From Streptomyces sp. CB09001 (GTDB taxonomy: Bacteria > Actinomycetota > Actinomycetes > Streptomycetales > Streptomycetaceae), in contig NZ_CP026730.1 in the NCBI RefSeq assembly GCF_003369795.1, positions 434,001 to 498,000 on the forward strand: a DNA stretch of 64,000 nucleotides, read 5' to 3'. Under the pieces are notes generated by a model, which had not been told where the DNA came from, made no database searches, and saw only the letters and a program-made list of their open reading frames with translations. Position numbers and translations under genes: made by a program. Shown piece after piece: positions 39,094 to 48,049 of this stretch. Position 1 is the first letter of the stretch, and each line of letters opens with the position of its first letter.

Positions 39094-40617
39094 ATGACCC
39101 GTTACGCGGCGCCCGGCACCGAGGGCGCGATCGTCTCCTATCAGTCGCGCTACGACCACTTCATCGGCGGCGAGTACGTGCCACCGGCGCGCGGGCAGTA
39201 CTTCGAGAACCCGTCTCCGGTGAACGGCCTGCCGTTCACCGAGATCGCGCGCGGCACGGCGGACGACGTGGAGCGGGCGCTCGACGCCGCCCACGAGGCC
39301 GCTCCGGGCTGGGGCCGTACCTCGGTGACCGAGCGCTCCGACATCCTGCTGAAGATCGCCGACCGCATGGAGGCGAACCTGGAGCGCCTGGCGGTCGCCG
39401 AGAGCTGGGAGAACGGCAAGCCGGTGCGCGAGACACTGGCGGCCGACATCCCCCTCGCCATCGACCACTTCCGCTACTTCGCGGGCGCGGTCCGCGCCCA
39501 GGAGGGCTCGCTCGGCGAGATCGACGACGACACCGTGGCGTACCACTTCCACGAGCCACTGGGTGTCGTCGCGCAGATCATCCCGTGGAACTTCCCGATC
39601 CTGATGGCGACCTGGAAGCTCGCACCCGCCCTCGCCGCCGGAAACGCGGTCGTACTGAAGCCCGCGGAGCAGACCCCGGCCTCGATCCACTACTGGCTCA
39701 GTCTGGTCGCGGATCTGCTGCCGCCGGGGGTTCTGAACGTCGTCAACGGCTTCGGCGTGGAGGCGGGCAAGCCGCTCGCGTCGAGCCCCCGGGTGGCGAA
39801 GGTGGCGTTCACCGGCGAGACCACCACCGGGCGGCTGATCATGCAGTACGCCTCGGAGAACATCAAACCGGTGACGCTGGAGCTGGGCGGCAAGTCGCCG
39901 AACATCTTCTTCGACGACGTATGGGCGCGGGACGACGACTTCCGCGACAAGGCGCTCGAGGGCTTCACGATGTTCGCGCTCAACCAGGGCGAGGTCTGCA
40001 CCTGCCCGTCCCGGGCGCTCGTCCAACGGGGCAGCTACGCCGAGTTCATGGAGGCGGCCGTCGCCCGAACCGAGCTGATCAAGCCCGGCCATCCCCTGGA
40101 CACCGACACGATGATCGGCGCGCAGGCCTCCAACGACCAGTTGGAGAAGATCCTCTCCTACCTGGACATCGGCCGCCAGGAGGGCGCGAAGGTACTCACC
40201 GGTGGTGAGCGGATCGAGCACGACGGCGAGTTGAAGGGGGGCTACTACGTCCAACCGACGATCTTCGAGGGCCACAACCGCATGCGGATCTTCCAGGAGG
40301 AGATCTTCGGCCCGGTCGTGTCGGTCACGTCCTTCGACGATTTCGACGACGCCATCAAGACCGCCAACGACACCCTTTACGGCCTCGGCGCCGGGGTGTG
40401 GACCCGCGACATGAACACCGCCTACCGCGCGGGCCGCGCCATCCAGGCGGGACGTGTGTGGACGAACTGCTACCACGCGTACCCCGCGCACGCCGCCTTC
40501 GGCGGATACAAGCAGTCGGGCATCGGCCGGGAGAACCACAAGATGATGCTGGAGCACTACCAGCAGACCAAGAACCTTCTTGTGTCGTACAGCCCGAAGA
40601 AGCTTGGGTTCTTCTAG
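39094..40617 (+). CDS. NAD+-dependent aldehyde dehydrogenase (AdhA/AcoD-like)
   Basis: A 507-residue aldehyde dehydrogenase. The catalytic cysteine is in [11 protein letters not shown] (about 305-315), the general-base glutamate is in [11 protein letters not shown] (about 265-275) and the NAD-binding motif FTGETTTGR sits near 245. The family's length and the C-terminal [17 protein letters not shown] agree with the acetaldehyde/long-chain ALDH (AcoD/ExaC-like) group. ATG at 39094 behind GAGGGAGGCAGACAGG. Preceded by the GAF regulator; together they should oxidise an aldehyde to an acid. Confidence 0.95.
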   Translation: MTRYAAPGTEGAIVSYQSRYDHFIGGEYVPPARGQYFENPSPVNGLPFTEIARGTADDVERALDAAHEAAPGWGRTSVTERSDILLKIADRMEANLERLAVAESWENGKPVRETLAADIPLAIDHFRYFAGAVRAQEGSLGEIDDDTVAYHFHEPLGVVAQIIPWNFPILMATWKLAPALAAGNAVVLKPAEQTPASIHYWLSLVADLLPPGVLNVVNGFGVEAGKPLASSPRVAKVAFTGETTTGRLIMQYASENIKPVTLELGGKSPNIFFDDVWARDDDFRDKALEGFTMFALNQGEVCTCPSRALVQRGSYAEFMEAAVARTELIKPGHPLDTDTMIGAQASNDQLEKILSYLDIGRQEGAKVLTGGERIEHDGELKGGYYVQPTIFEGHNRMRIFQEEIFGPVVSVTSFDDFDDAIKTANDTLYGLGAGVWTRDMNTAYRAGRAIQAGRVWTNCYHAYPAHAAFGGYKQSGIGRENHKMMLEHYQQTKNLLVSYSPKKLGFF

Positions 40618-40699
40618 AGCCGCGACTCGGCTGCCTGGAGGGGGCGTCGCCCTGCCGGGCAGCCGCAGGGCGCAACAGAGCACCTCTGCCCCGGCTACG

Positions 40700-40860
40700 C
40701 GGGCGAAGCGGTTCGCCGTGTCGGGGGCGGCGACCTCGATCTCGTACACCTCGACCGGAGTGAGCGGCTCCGGCTTCTCGTACGAGCGGTGGAAGCGGCA
40801 GCGGAAGATGCCGTCGGTGAGGTTCATGGCGAAGCCGTGCGGACAGTCGGCGTTGGGCCG
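40700..40860 (-). pseudogene. CocE/NonD-type hydrolase fragment
   Basis: In the 412-base gap after ALDH, the minus strand encodes a stretch that resembles the C-terminal domain of CocE/NonD (X-Pro dipeptidyl-peptidase-like) hydrolases: the sequence around HGFAMNLTDGIFR, SYEKPEPLTPVEVYEIEV and DTANRF matches the DGxxxNLTDGI, PxPLTPGEVYEIEI and TANRF blocks. The open frame then continues into the antisense of ALDH with no homology, and has no catalytic triad, so it is a decayed remnant. The ends are approximate. Confidence 0.55.
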
Positions 40861-41029
40861 GCGACTGGGCAACGACGTCCTCGCAACCGTGGCACGGTGA
40901 ACGCGACGGCGAGCACGAGGGCGAGGCTCCGCGGGCCGTTGTCGGTGACCGCCGTCTCGTTGTGGGAAGTGGGCCGGATCTGCATGGAGCGGCTACTTGG
41001 GCGCCTCGGCACCGACCCCGCGTCGGTAC

Positions 41030-41974
41030 TCACGGACGAACGTCGATGACCGTCTTGCCGCTGATCCGCTGGGGTGAGTTGAAGGCGTCGACGGCATCGT
41101 CGAGGGTCGCCACTCGGCCGATGTGCGGCCGCAGCCGCCCGTCCCGTACCCGCTGGGCGATCTCCCGCAGTTGTGTGCGATCGGGTACGACGACGAAGTC
41201 GACGACCCGGCCGGCCGCCGGTCGTGCCTCGGGCCTGCCGACGACGCTCACCAGTGTTCCTCCGGCTCGGACCAGTGCGGCGGACCGCCTCCCGATGTCA
41301 CCCCCGAAGACGTCGAGGACCAGATCCACCCCACCAAGGTCCTCCAGCGCGTCGCGCTCCAGGTCGACGAACTCGTGCGCGCCGAAGTCGGTCGCCGCAC
41401 GACGGTGGCCGGCGCGTCCGGTGCCGATGACGTAGGCGCCGCCGTCACGTGCCAGCTGTGTCGCCACGGAACCGACCGCGCCGGCCGCTCCGTGAACGAG
41501 GACGCTCTGGCCCGTGCGGAGGTGGCCGTGCTCGAACAGTCCCTGCCAGGCCGTCAGGCCGGCCATCGCCACGCCCGCGCCCGCCGTGAAGGCGATGTCG
41601 CCCGGCAGCGGCGCGAGGTTGCGCGCTTCGACGACGACGTACTCCGCCAGGGTGCCGTCGCGGGTCCAGTCGGTGAGCCCGAACACCCGCTGCCCCACCG
41701 ACAAGCCGGCAGCTCCATAGCTGAGAGAAGTGACCACACCGGCCACTTCGTGGCCGGGGATGGACGGCGTCCGCTCACGACCGAGGCGGTCGAACCAGGT
41801 GGAGGGCCACTCCAGCTCGTTGCCGGTGAATCCCGACGCATGCACCTCGACGACGACATCGCCGTAGTTCGCGCCCTCCAAGCCGGCGAGTTTCGCCGCG
41901 TCCGGCGCGGGGCGTTCGGCCAACCTCATCCCCGCGGTCCCCGCGGTCCGGTCGGTCACCACGATTGCCTTCAT
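41030..41974 (-). CDS. Zinc-less quinone oxidoreductase-like dehydrogenase (copy 1)
   Basis: A 314-residue medium-chain dehydrogenase/reductase. It starts KAIVVTDRTAGTAGM, has GHEVAGVVTSL, the NADPH-binding motif HGAAGAVGSVATQLARDGG around 150-168, ARDGG, and DVFGGDIGRRSAALVRAGGTLV. It lacks the structural zinc cysteines, as expected for the quinone reductase group. The start at 41974 (MKAIVV) has GGGAGAGG ahead; ATG at 41980 is possible. It is a tandem paralogue of the next gene, about two thirds identical by eye. Confidence 0.9.
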   Translation of the reverse strand: MKAIVVTDRTAGTAGMRLAERPAPDAAKLAGLEGANYGDVVVEVHASGFTGNELEWPSTWFDRLGRERTPSIPGHEVAGVVTSLSYGAAGLSVGQRVFGLTDWTRDGTLAEYVVVEARNLAPLPGDIAFTAGAGVAMAGLTAWQGLFEHGHLRTGQSVLVHGAAGAVGSVATQLARDGGAYVIGTGRAGHRRAATDFGAHEFVDLERDALEDLGGVDLVLDVFGGDIGRRSAALVRAGGTLVSVVGRPEARPAAGRVVDFVVVPDRTQLREIAQRVRDGRLRPHIGRVATLDDAVDAFNSPQRISGKTVIDVRP

Positions 41975-42075
41975 GTGCATACCTCTCCCGTTGACACAGC
42001 TCGGGTCGCCGCCCCCGTCCGTTCGCCGGACAATTCTTCGGCCCCGAGTCGAACGTCGCCGTGCGTGCCGCCTTC

Positions 42076-42993
42076 CTACCGGCGGACACGGATGACCGTC
42101 TTCCCCTTGACCCGCTCCGCCGGGTTGAAGGCGGCAACCGCGTCGTCAAGGTCCGCGACCTGGCCGATGTTCGTCCGCAGCCGGCCTTCCCGGACCCGCC
42201 GGACGACCTCGGCCAACTGTGCGCGGTCTGCCTCGACGACGAAGTCGACCGCCAGACCGTCCTTGGGCTGGGCCTCGGGCGGACCTGCGATGCTCACCAG
42301 CATCCCTCCCGCTCGGACCAGACCTGCCGACGTCTTCCCGATGTCCCCGCCGATCACGTCGAACACCAGATCCACTCCGCCGGCGTCTTCAAGCGCTTCG
42401 TTGTCCAGGTCGAGGAACTCGTGGGCGCCGAAGTCCAGGGCGTTCTGGCGGTCGGCGGCGCGCCCCGTTCCGATGACGTGGGCGCCGGCCTCGTGGGCGA
42501 GCTGCGTGACCACCGAGCCGACACCACCGGCCGCGCCGTGCACCAGAACGGTCTGCCCGACCTGGAAACGGCCGTGCACGAACAGCCCCTGCCACGCGGT
42601 CAGGCCGGAGATCGGCAGGCTCGCACCCACCGTGAAGTCGACATCGCCCGGCAGCGGCGCGAGGTTGCGGGCTTCGACGGCCGCATACTCCGCCAGGGTG
42701 CCGTCGCGTGTCCAGTCCGTGAGACCGAACACCCGCTGTCCCACCGACAGCCCCCTGGTGCCGTAGCCAAGGGCGCTGACGACGCCGGCCACCTCGTGGC
42801 CGGGAATCGACGGTGTGCGGTCCCGGCCCAGCCGATCGGTCCAGGTACCGGGCCACGTCAGCTCGCCGGGGGTGTATCCCGACGCGTAGACCTCAACGAG
42901 CACGTCGTTTCCCGCGGCCTCCGGCTCGGGCCGGTCGGCCAGGGTCATTCCGGCCGCTCCCGCGGCCTGATCCGTCACCACGATCGCTTTCAT
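42076..42993 (-). CDS. Zinc-less quinone oxidoreductase-like dehydrogenase (copy 2)
   Basis: A 305-residue paralogue of the neighbour, with the same blocks: MKAIVVTDQAAGAAGMTLADRP, TPSIPGHEVAGVVSALGYG, GLTDWTRDGTLAEYAAVEARNLAPLPGD, HGAAGGVGSVVTQLAHEAGAHVIGTG and GKTVIRVRR. It lies about 100 bases upstream of copy 1, in the same orientation, with GAGGTG before its ATG. The two likely came from a tandem duplication and then drifted. Reduces quinones or alpha,beta-unsaturated carbonyls with NADPH; the true substrate is unknown. Confidence 0.9.
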   Translation of the reverse strand: MKAIVVTDQAAGAAGMTLADRPEPEAAGNDVLVEVYASGYTPGELTWPGTWTDRLGRDRTPSIPGHEVAGVVSALGYGTRGLSVGQRVFGLTDWTRDGTLAEYAAVEARNLAPLPGDVDFTVGASLPISGLTAWQGLFVHGRFQVGQTVLVHGAAGGVGSVVTQLAHEAGAHVIGTGRAADRQNALDFGAHEFLDLDNEALEDAGGVDLVFDVIGGDIGKTSAGLVRAGGMLVSIAGPPEAQPKDGLAVDFVVEADRAQLAEVVRRVREGRLRTNIGQVADLDDAVAAFNPAERVKGKTVIRVRR

Positions 42994-43206
42994 CCCGCAC
43001 CTCACTACGATCAGTTCGTGCCTGAGCGGCATTCTCGGTTCATCAGTAGTAGCGACACCGGACCACGGCGTCTTACCAGGGAGCTCGAAGAGGGCGTGAG
43101 CGCGTCGGGGAAACGGTCGGGGGCCGCGGCGTCGACGGGTCAGGCCGGAGGGTCGCCCCGCCCAGCGGTCCCACCGCTCGCTTGGTGCCCGACCGACCGC
43201 GTCCTG

Positions 43207-43818
43207 TCACGCGCCCTCTGCGAGTGAGCGGCGCCCGGGCAGGGGCGGGACGTCCAGGTCCCCCTCTCGCAGCCGATAGACCTGCAAGGTGAGCCCGTAG
43301 TACTTGTCCGTCTCGCCCACCCATTCCATGCCCACGCGCCGGGCCGTCGCGATTCCACGCGTGTTGCGGGGGCGCACCACGGCGAAGACCTCGTCCACCC
43401 CGGCCGTGAAGGCGTAGTGGGCCACGCCGTGGCCCGCTTCGGTTGCCAGGCCCCGGCCCCAGAAGGGTCTCGCAAGCTGCCAGCCGATCTCCAGGTCGAC
43501 ACCGTCGGGTGGCAGTGGCAGGATCGCGGCCCCGCCGACGAGCCGGCCGGTCTCCGAGAGCTCGATGGCCCAACGACCCGCGGGGGGTTCGAGGCGCGAG
43601 CATTCCTCGATCCACCGGCCGAGCACTCTCGCCATGGCATCGCTGTCGGGCACCGTCTCCATGGCCGGGGCCAGCCATCGGGCGACCTCGTCTTCGCCGT
43701 ACACGGCGACATCCCCGGCAGCATCGTTTGTCGACCACCGCCGCAGCACGAGCCGTTCGGTCTCGATGCGGGCATCGTCGACCCGCACACGATGCTCGCG
43801 ATCTGACGGACCAGACAT
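43207..43818 (-). CDS. GNAT N-acetyltransferase (RimJ/RimL-like)
   Basis: A 203-residue acetyltransferase of the RimJ/RimL type: ETERLVLRRWSTNDA near the start, GRLVGGAAILPLPPDGVDLEIGWQL, then PFWGRGLATEAGHGVAHYAFTAG containing the acetyl-CoA P-loop (RGLATEA), and VVRPRNTRGIATARRVGMEWVG. Substrate unknown; modifies a protein or small-molecule amine. It ends the redox group, six bases from msrA and in the same direction. Confidence 0.88.
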   Translation of the reverse strand: MSGPSDREHRVRVDDARIETERLVLRRWSTNDAAGDVAVYGEDEVARWLAPAMETVPDSDAMARVLGRWIEECSRLEPPAGRWAIELSETGRLVGGAAILPLPPDGVDLEIGWQLARPFWGRGLATEAGHGVAHYAFTAGVDEVFAVVRPRNTRGIATARRVGMEWVGETDKYYGLTLQVYRLREGDLDVPPLPGRRSLAEGA

Positions 43819-43824
43819 CTCTGC

Positions 43825-44391
43825 TCATCCAAACCTTCGGGCCGTGGGGTCGGCGGCGATCCCACCCGGCCGGCCGGCAACCTCCGGTGGCGCCTGGGGC
43901 AGCTTCCAGCTCTCCCGAACGAAGTGGCACGTGTAGCCGTTCGGGTAACGCTGAAGATAGTCCTGATGCTCGGGTTCTGCGATCCAGAAGGTTCCGGCGG
44001 GCACCACTTCGGTGACCACCTTGCCGGGCCACAGCCCGGATGCCTCGACGTCGGCGATCGTCGCCTCGGCGACGCGGCGCTGCTGGTCGTTGAGGTAGAA
44101 GATGGCAGACCTGTAGCTGAGGCCGACGTCGTTCCCCTGTCGGTTCGGCGTGGTGGGGTCGTGGACCTGGAAGAAGAACTCCAGAAGACCGCGATAGGTC
44201 GTTTGGGACGGGTCGTAGGTGATCTCGATCCCTTCGGCGTGGTTCCCGTGGCTCCGGTAGGTCGGATTCACGACCTCGCCCCCGGTGTAACCGACACGCG
44301 TCGCCACAACTCCCGGGAGCGATCGGAACAGTTCCTGCACCCCCCAGAAGCAGCCGCCGGCCAGCACTGCTTTCTCATTTTCCGTTGCCAT
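43825..44391 (-). CDS. msrA: Peptide-methionine (S)-S-oxide reductase MsrA
   Basis: A 188-residue MsrA that repairs oxidised methionine. The catalytic GCFWG motif is near residues 13-17, [24 protein letters not shown] follows, and [25 protein letters not shown] is in the middle. The recycling cysteine in [10 protein letters not shown] is near residue 155. The ATG at 44391 is preceded by GGGAGTGCGG; the upstream 32 bases are a perfect tandem duplication that also copies the ribosome site. It heads a group with GNAT downstream. Confidence 0.95.
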   Translation of the reverse strand: MATENEKAVLAGGCFWGVQELFRSLPGVVATRVGYTGGEVVNPTYRSHGNHAEGIEITYDPSQTTYRGLLEFFFQVHDPTTPNRQGNDVGLSYRSAIFYLNDQQRRVAEATIADVEASGLWPGKVVTEVVPAGTFWIAEPEHQDYLQRYPNGYTCHFVRESWKLPQAPPEVAGRPGGIAADPTARRFG

Positions 44392-44396
44392 GCCGC

Positions 44397-44428
44397 ACTC
44401 CCTGCCTACGAGACTCCCTGCCTACGAG
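44397..44428. repeat. 16-bp perfect tandem duplication at the msrA ribosome site
   Basis: The unit ACTCCCTGCCTACGAG occurs twice in a row (44397-44412 and 44413-44428). On the msrA strand each copy carries GGCAGGGAGT, so the Shine-Dalgarno-like sequence is doubled just upstream of the start codon at 44391. Confidence 0.85.
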
Positions 44429-44473
44429 GTTCACCTGATTGGCTTCCTCGGCCGCGGACTCCTTACCTTGTTG

Positions 44474-44953
44474 TCACTCCGCGTGTTCGCCCAAGTAGCG
44501 GACCAGGCCGAGGACGTCGTCCGGCACGAGTCGTCCGACGGCTCCGCTGGAATAGACACTGACGACGACGTTTCCAGAGGGGTCGAGCACGAACCCGGTC
44601 GACTGCAGGTAGGTGGGTCCGCTGTTCACGAATGCTCCGGTCGCGGCCGAGATCGCCCCCGCGTCGGCGCTGTGGCCGACCGGAAAGGTCAGACCCAGCT
44701 TCGTGATCAGTTCCGCTGTCGTCGCCTCGCCGTCGACGGAGAGTGCGACGACCTTGACGCCGGCCTCCGCCAGGCGCTGATCGGCCCGCTGGAAGGCGCG
44801 CAACTGGGCGTTGCAGTACGGGCACCAGGATCCGCGATAGAACAGCACGACGCCGTAGCCGTCTCCGAACGCGTCCGGCAGGGTGACCGCCCCACCGCCC
44901 GTCAGGTGCAGGGTGAGGGCCGGGAACGGGTCTCCGGGGCTGAGCAACGGCAT
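44474..44953 (-). CDS. Redoxin / AhpC-TSA-like peroxidase
   Basis: A 159-residue thioredoxin-fold redoxin. The redox motif is SWCPYC (about 47-52) after LFYRGSWCPYCNAQLRAFQ, with two cysteines as in thioredoxin-like peroxidases. The family blocks EAGVKVVALSVDG and the cis-Pro region with GFVLDPSGNVV are present. It probably reduces peroxides or disulfides. ATG at 44953 behind GAGGAGA. Upstream of msrA with a 78-base gap, in the same direction. Confidence 0.87.
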   Translation of the reverse strand: MPLLSPGDPFPALTLHLTGGGAVTLPDAFGDGYGVVLFYRGSWCPYCNAQLRAFQRADQRLAEAGVKVVALSVDGEATTAELITKLGLTFPVGHSADAGAISAATGAFVNSGPTYLQSTGFVLDPSGNVVVSVYSSGAVGRLVPDDVLGLVRYLGEHAE

Positions 44954-45068
44954 CACTGTCTCCTCATGATCTGTCGGGTGCTTGACGGTCACCAGAACGG
45001 ACGGCGCCGGATCCCAGCGCCGTTCAGCCTGCTGCGCGTGCATGGGGTCGCGAGGCAGACGGGAACGG

Positions 45069-45782
45069 TCAGACAGGCCCCAGGTGGCCCTCCGCGACCA
45101 GCCTGGCGCGCAGCTTCTTGCGTGCGTCGAACATGGTCTTGTAGAGAGCGTTCCGGTTCGTCTCCAGCTCGTCGGCCAACGTCTCCAGGGGGGTCCCCTT
45201 GAGGACGACCTCGGTGAAGACCTGGCGCTGCCGGATGCTCAGTGCTGTGTCGACGGCATCCTGGACGGCCTCGACCAGCTCTTGTGCCTGGCAACAGCTG
45301 ACCGGGTCGGCTCCGGAGCGGTCTGGTACCTGCGCCCACTCCTCCAGGTCGAAACGGGCAGTCGACACACGCCAGAAATGACGGCTGAGCTTGCTGGAAA
45401 CCTCAAGCACCACAAACCGGAACGCCCAGGTGGTGAACCTTGCGTCACCACGGAAGTCGTGGATCTTATGCGTGATCCTCATCAAGGCGTCAGCAGCCAC
45501 CTGATGGGCGAGGTCATTCAGCTCGGGTCCCGTGATCCGATAACGGCATCCTCGGCGGAAAACGTCATCCATCGCGATCCGGACCAGCAGCGCGTGCAGG
45601 CGCGCACAGGTCGGCTCGTATTCCGCTCCGCTCCGGTCCTTCAGCGCATCGACCCACGCGGCGGATTCCGGATCCAAGGACCCCGGCCGCCCGGATTTCC
45701 CTTCCGTCCGAGTCTCCTGGTCACCTCCGGCGGCGCTGCTTGAACCCGAGTGACACGACTGTCCGGCATCCGCAGGGTGCAT
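45069..45782 (-). CDS. ECF-like sigma-70 factor (RpoE-type)
   Basis: A 237-residue sigma factor. Region 2 includes DDVFRRGCRYRITGPELNDLAHQVAADALMR and DARFTTWAFRFVVLEV; region 4 includes LSIRQRQVFTEVVLKGTPLETLADELETNRNALYKTMFDARKKLRARLV with its helix-turn-helix. The N-terminal 45 residues are Ser/Gly-rich and probably disordered. No anti-sigma gene is seen beside it. It follows the SARP gene on the same strand with a 214-base gap. Target promoters cannot be predicted here. Start could also be the TTG at 45791. Confidence 0.85.
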   Translation of the reverse strand: MHPADAGQSCHSGSSSAAGGDQETRTEGKSGRPGSLDPESAAWVDALKDRSGAEYEPTCARLHALLVRIAMDDVFRRGCRYRITGPELNDLAHQVAADALMRITHKIHDFRGDARFTTWAFRFVVLEVSSKLSRHFWRVSTARFDLEEWAQVPDRSGADPVSCCQAQELVEAVQDAVDTALSIRQRQVFTEVVLKGTPLETLADELETNRNALYKTMFDARKKLRARLVAEGHLGPV

Positions 45783-45996
45783 GGCTCTCAAATCCCCAGG
45801 TCATCTCGTGTGAAAGAGCCAACCACGCCCGCATCTACAGACCGTCTACGCGAAGTCGCCACTCGACCCCCCGGGACAACTCCGCATTTCCCCTGCGGTC
45901 TGCCACGGCTGGGCAGCGCGGGGAGGCAATCCTCATGAAAGCGACCATGAACGGGTACGTACTCGGCTTCCTGTCGCCAGTGCGCACCGACGGGCG

Positions 45997-47835
45997 TCAG
46001 GCCCCCGGAGCCCGGCCGGGTGCCGCGAGCCGCTCGGCGGCGAACGCGGCGACGAGCCGGTTCCAGCTGTACCTGCCTGGCCCGACCTCTGAGATGAGGT
46101 GTGCGTGGACCAGCCGCGGCAGCGTCTGCCGGACCCGGTGTTCGGGCTGGGCGACCATGTGCGCGGCGTCGGAGGCGGCGAACATGGCTCCGGGCGCACC
46201 ACTGAGGGCACGGAAGAGGGAAGCCGCCTCCGGATCCAGCAAACCGTAGGACCGGGCAATCGAGGCACGGACGTCGAGTACCGGGTCCTCGTCGCCGGCG
46301 AAGGCGTCCAGGGCGCCGTGTCCGGACGGAGCGCACTCGTCGGCCAGGCTCGCCAAACGCATCTGGGGGCGGTAGGCCGCGCGGGCTGCCACGTTGGCCA
46401 GCGCGAGGGGGAGGCACCCGGCGAACTGGATCATACGGTCGACGGCCTCCGGCTCGGCCGCGGTCCTCGCCGCGCCGAGGCGACGGGCCAGGAAACTGCG
46501 CGCGTCGGCCTGGCTCAGTGGCAGCAGGGTCAGTGGGAGCGCCTGATATGCCGCCACCAGCGTGTGCAGCTGCATGCGACTGGTGACGAGGGCCATGGAA
46601 CCGGGGCTCCCCGGAAGGAGGTCCTTGAGCTGGTTCGTGCTGCGGGCGTTGTCGAGCACGACGAGCATGCGACGCGTCGCCAGCAGGCCGCGGAACATCA
46701 GCCCTCGGGCCTGCGCGGTCTCGGGTACGGCTTCCGGCCGCACCCCCAGGGCGTGCAGGAAGCCCGCGAGTACCTCAGCGGGGTCGCGGGGCTCGGCCTC
46801 GGCGTCGACGCCGTGCAGGTCGGCGAAGAGTTGTCCGTCGGGGAAGCGATCGGCCAGACGGTGGCCGGTGGCTGTGGCGAAGGCCGTCTTGCCGACCCCC
46901 GCCATCCCGCCGACGACACAGATGGCCACCGAGGACGAGACCGCCGCGTCGTCCGCCAGCCGCTCCAGCTGCTCCTGCTCCTTCTCACGCCCGACAAGGC
47001 TGGGGAGACCGGCCGGCAGCTGCGCGGGCGCCCGGGGCGACGCGGAGTGCCGCTCGCGGACCGGGCCGTCCGTGCTCCGCGGAAGCCGGAATCGCCCGGA
47101 GAGAATGCGCTCGTGCACCTGCTGCAGCTCCGGTGAGGGGTTGACTCCGAGGCGCTGACGCAGCAGGTGGCTGGTCGTGTGGTAGATCGTCAGGGCCTCG
47201 GACTGCCGTCCCGCTCCGTACAGGGCGGTCATGAGCAGACCGCAGACGCGCTCGCGCAGCGGGTGTTCGACGAGCAGAGCGGACAGCTCCGCGGCGGCCT
47301 CGGCAAAGCGCCCCCGCTCCACTTCGCAGGCCAGCTGCTCCTCGGCGCAGGCGAGTCGCAGCTCGCCCAGCACGCTTCGCTGCATGGCGGCGAACGGTCC
47401 GGGCACGCCGGCCAGAGCGACGCCCTTCCACATTCCGAGGCTCTCGGACAGCAGGTCCGCTGCCAGTGCGAGGTCTCCTCCGCCGCGCGCTTCGCGCGCC
47501 TTGGCCGTCGTCTGCTTGAAGCGGTTCAGGTCCAAGCCGTCCGGTCTGACATGGAGCAGGTAGCCGCCGTCGACGAGCCTGACGAAGCTTTCGCTCCGCT
47601 CGCCGAGGGCCTGCCTGAGCCGGTAGACGTATGTGCGCACCGAGCCGACGGCGGAGGGAGGAGCTTCGTCGCCCCACACGTCCTCCACCAGCGTCGAGAG
47701 GCTGACCGGCCTGCCCGCTCTGAGCAAGAGCGAGGCGAGGACCGCGCACTGCCTCGGCTGGCCGGCCGCCTCCTCGACTCCTTGCCTGTGCAGTCGGACC
47801 GGGCCGAGGACTGAGAACTGGATGCCTGTGTGCAT
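45997..47835 (-). CDS. SARP-type activator with NB-ARC domain
   Basis: A 612-residue regulator. The first 260 residues are a SARP module: winged helix (FSVLGPVRLHRQG..., TYVYRLRQALGE, LVDGGYLLHV) and a BTAD domain (LASDRFKQTT-like helices, HPLRERVCGLLMTALYGAGRQSEAL). The NB-ARC part has Walker A GGMAGVGKTAFA near 320 and a Walker B LVVLDNA near 400. It ends about 40 residues after the winged-helix-like ARC2 part, with no TPR repeats, so it is shorter than AfsR. SARPs activate antibiotic genes but no biosynthetic cluster is in the window. A palindrome, GGACTA-N2-TAGTCC, lies about 100 bases upstream. Confidence 0.9.
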   Translation of the reverse strand: MHTGIQFSVLGPVRLHRQGVEEAAGQPRQCAVLASLLLRAGRPVSLSTLVEDVWGDEAPPSAVGSVRTYVYRLRQALGERSESFVRLVDGGYLLHVRPDGLDLNRFKQTTAKAREARGGGDLALAADLLSESLGMWKGVALAGVPGPFAAMQRSVLGELRLACAEEQLACEVERGRFAEAAAELSALLVEHPLRERVCGLLMTALYGAGRQSEALTIYHTTSHLLRQRLGVNPSPELQQVHERILSGRFRLPRSTDGPVRERHSASPRAPAQLPAGLPSLVGREKEQEQLERLADDAAVSSSVAICVVGGMAGVGKTAFATATGHRLADRFPDGQLFADLHGVDAEAEPRDPAEVLAGFLHALGVRPEAVPETAQARGLMFRGLLATRRMLVVLDNARSTNQLKDLLPGSPGSMALVTSRMQLHTLVAAYQALPLTLLPLSQADARSFLARRLGAARTAAEPEAVDRMIQFAGCLPLALANVAARAAYRPQMRLASLADECAPSGHGALDAFAGDEDPVLDVRASIARSYGLLDPEAASLFRALSGAPGAMFAASDAAHMVAQPEHRVRQTLPRLVHAHLISEVGPGRYSWNRLVAAFAAERLAAPGRAPGA

Positions 47836-47931
47836 GGCTCGTACCGCCCTGAGGCCTCGAGGATGTGTTGCCCGGCCGTCCGCGAGAGGGACCACCTTCC
47901 TCGAACATACCGCAGGGCGCGTCGAATTTCT

Positions 47932-47945
47932 GGACTAAATAGTCC
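47932..47945. promoter_or_regulatory. GGACTA/TAGTCC palindrome upstream of the SARP gene
   Basis: GGACTA and TAGTCC separated by AA, a perfect 6-bp inverted repeat 97 bases before the SARP start. The same half-sites recur before the tetR gene (48760-48775). This is the best candidate for the binding site of TetR at 48050-48718. Confidence 0.7.
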
Positions 47946-48049
47946 CTTCCAAGGTGGCCATACTTCACTTTCCGCGACAACTTTGAACGCATCCGTGCCA
48001 AAGGACGTGGCGTGCGCGGAAGGCAATGCCCGGGCGCCCGCCGACGCCG

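Noticed and set aside
39034..40872. A long minus-strand open frame over the ALDH gene
   Set aside because: Only its first 50 or so codons look like a known protein (CocE remnant); the rest is antisense to ALDH.
45935..46249. A plus-strand small gene starting MKATMNGYVLGF with GGGGAGG eight bases before the ATG
   Set aside because: Most of it overlaps the SARP gene in antisense and the coding character fades quickly; a short peptide is possible but unsupported.
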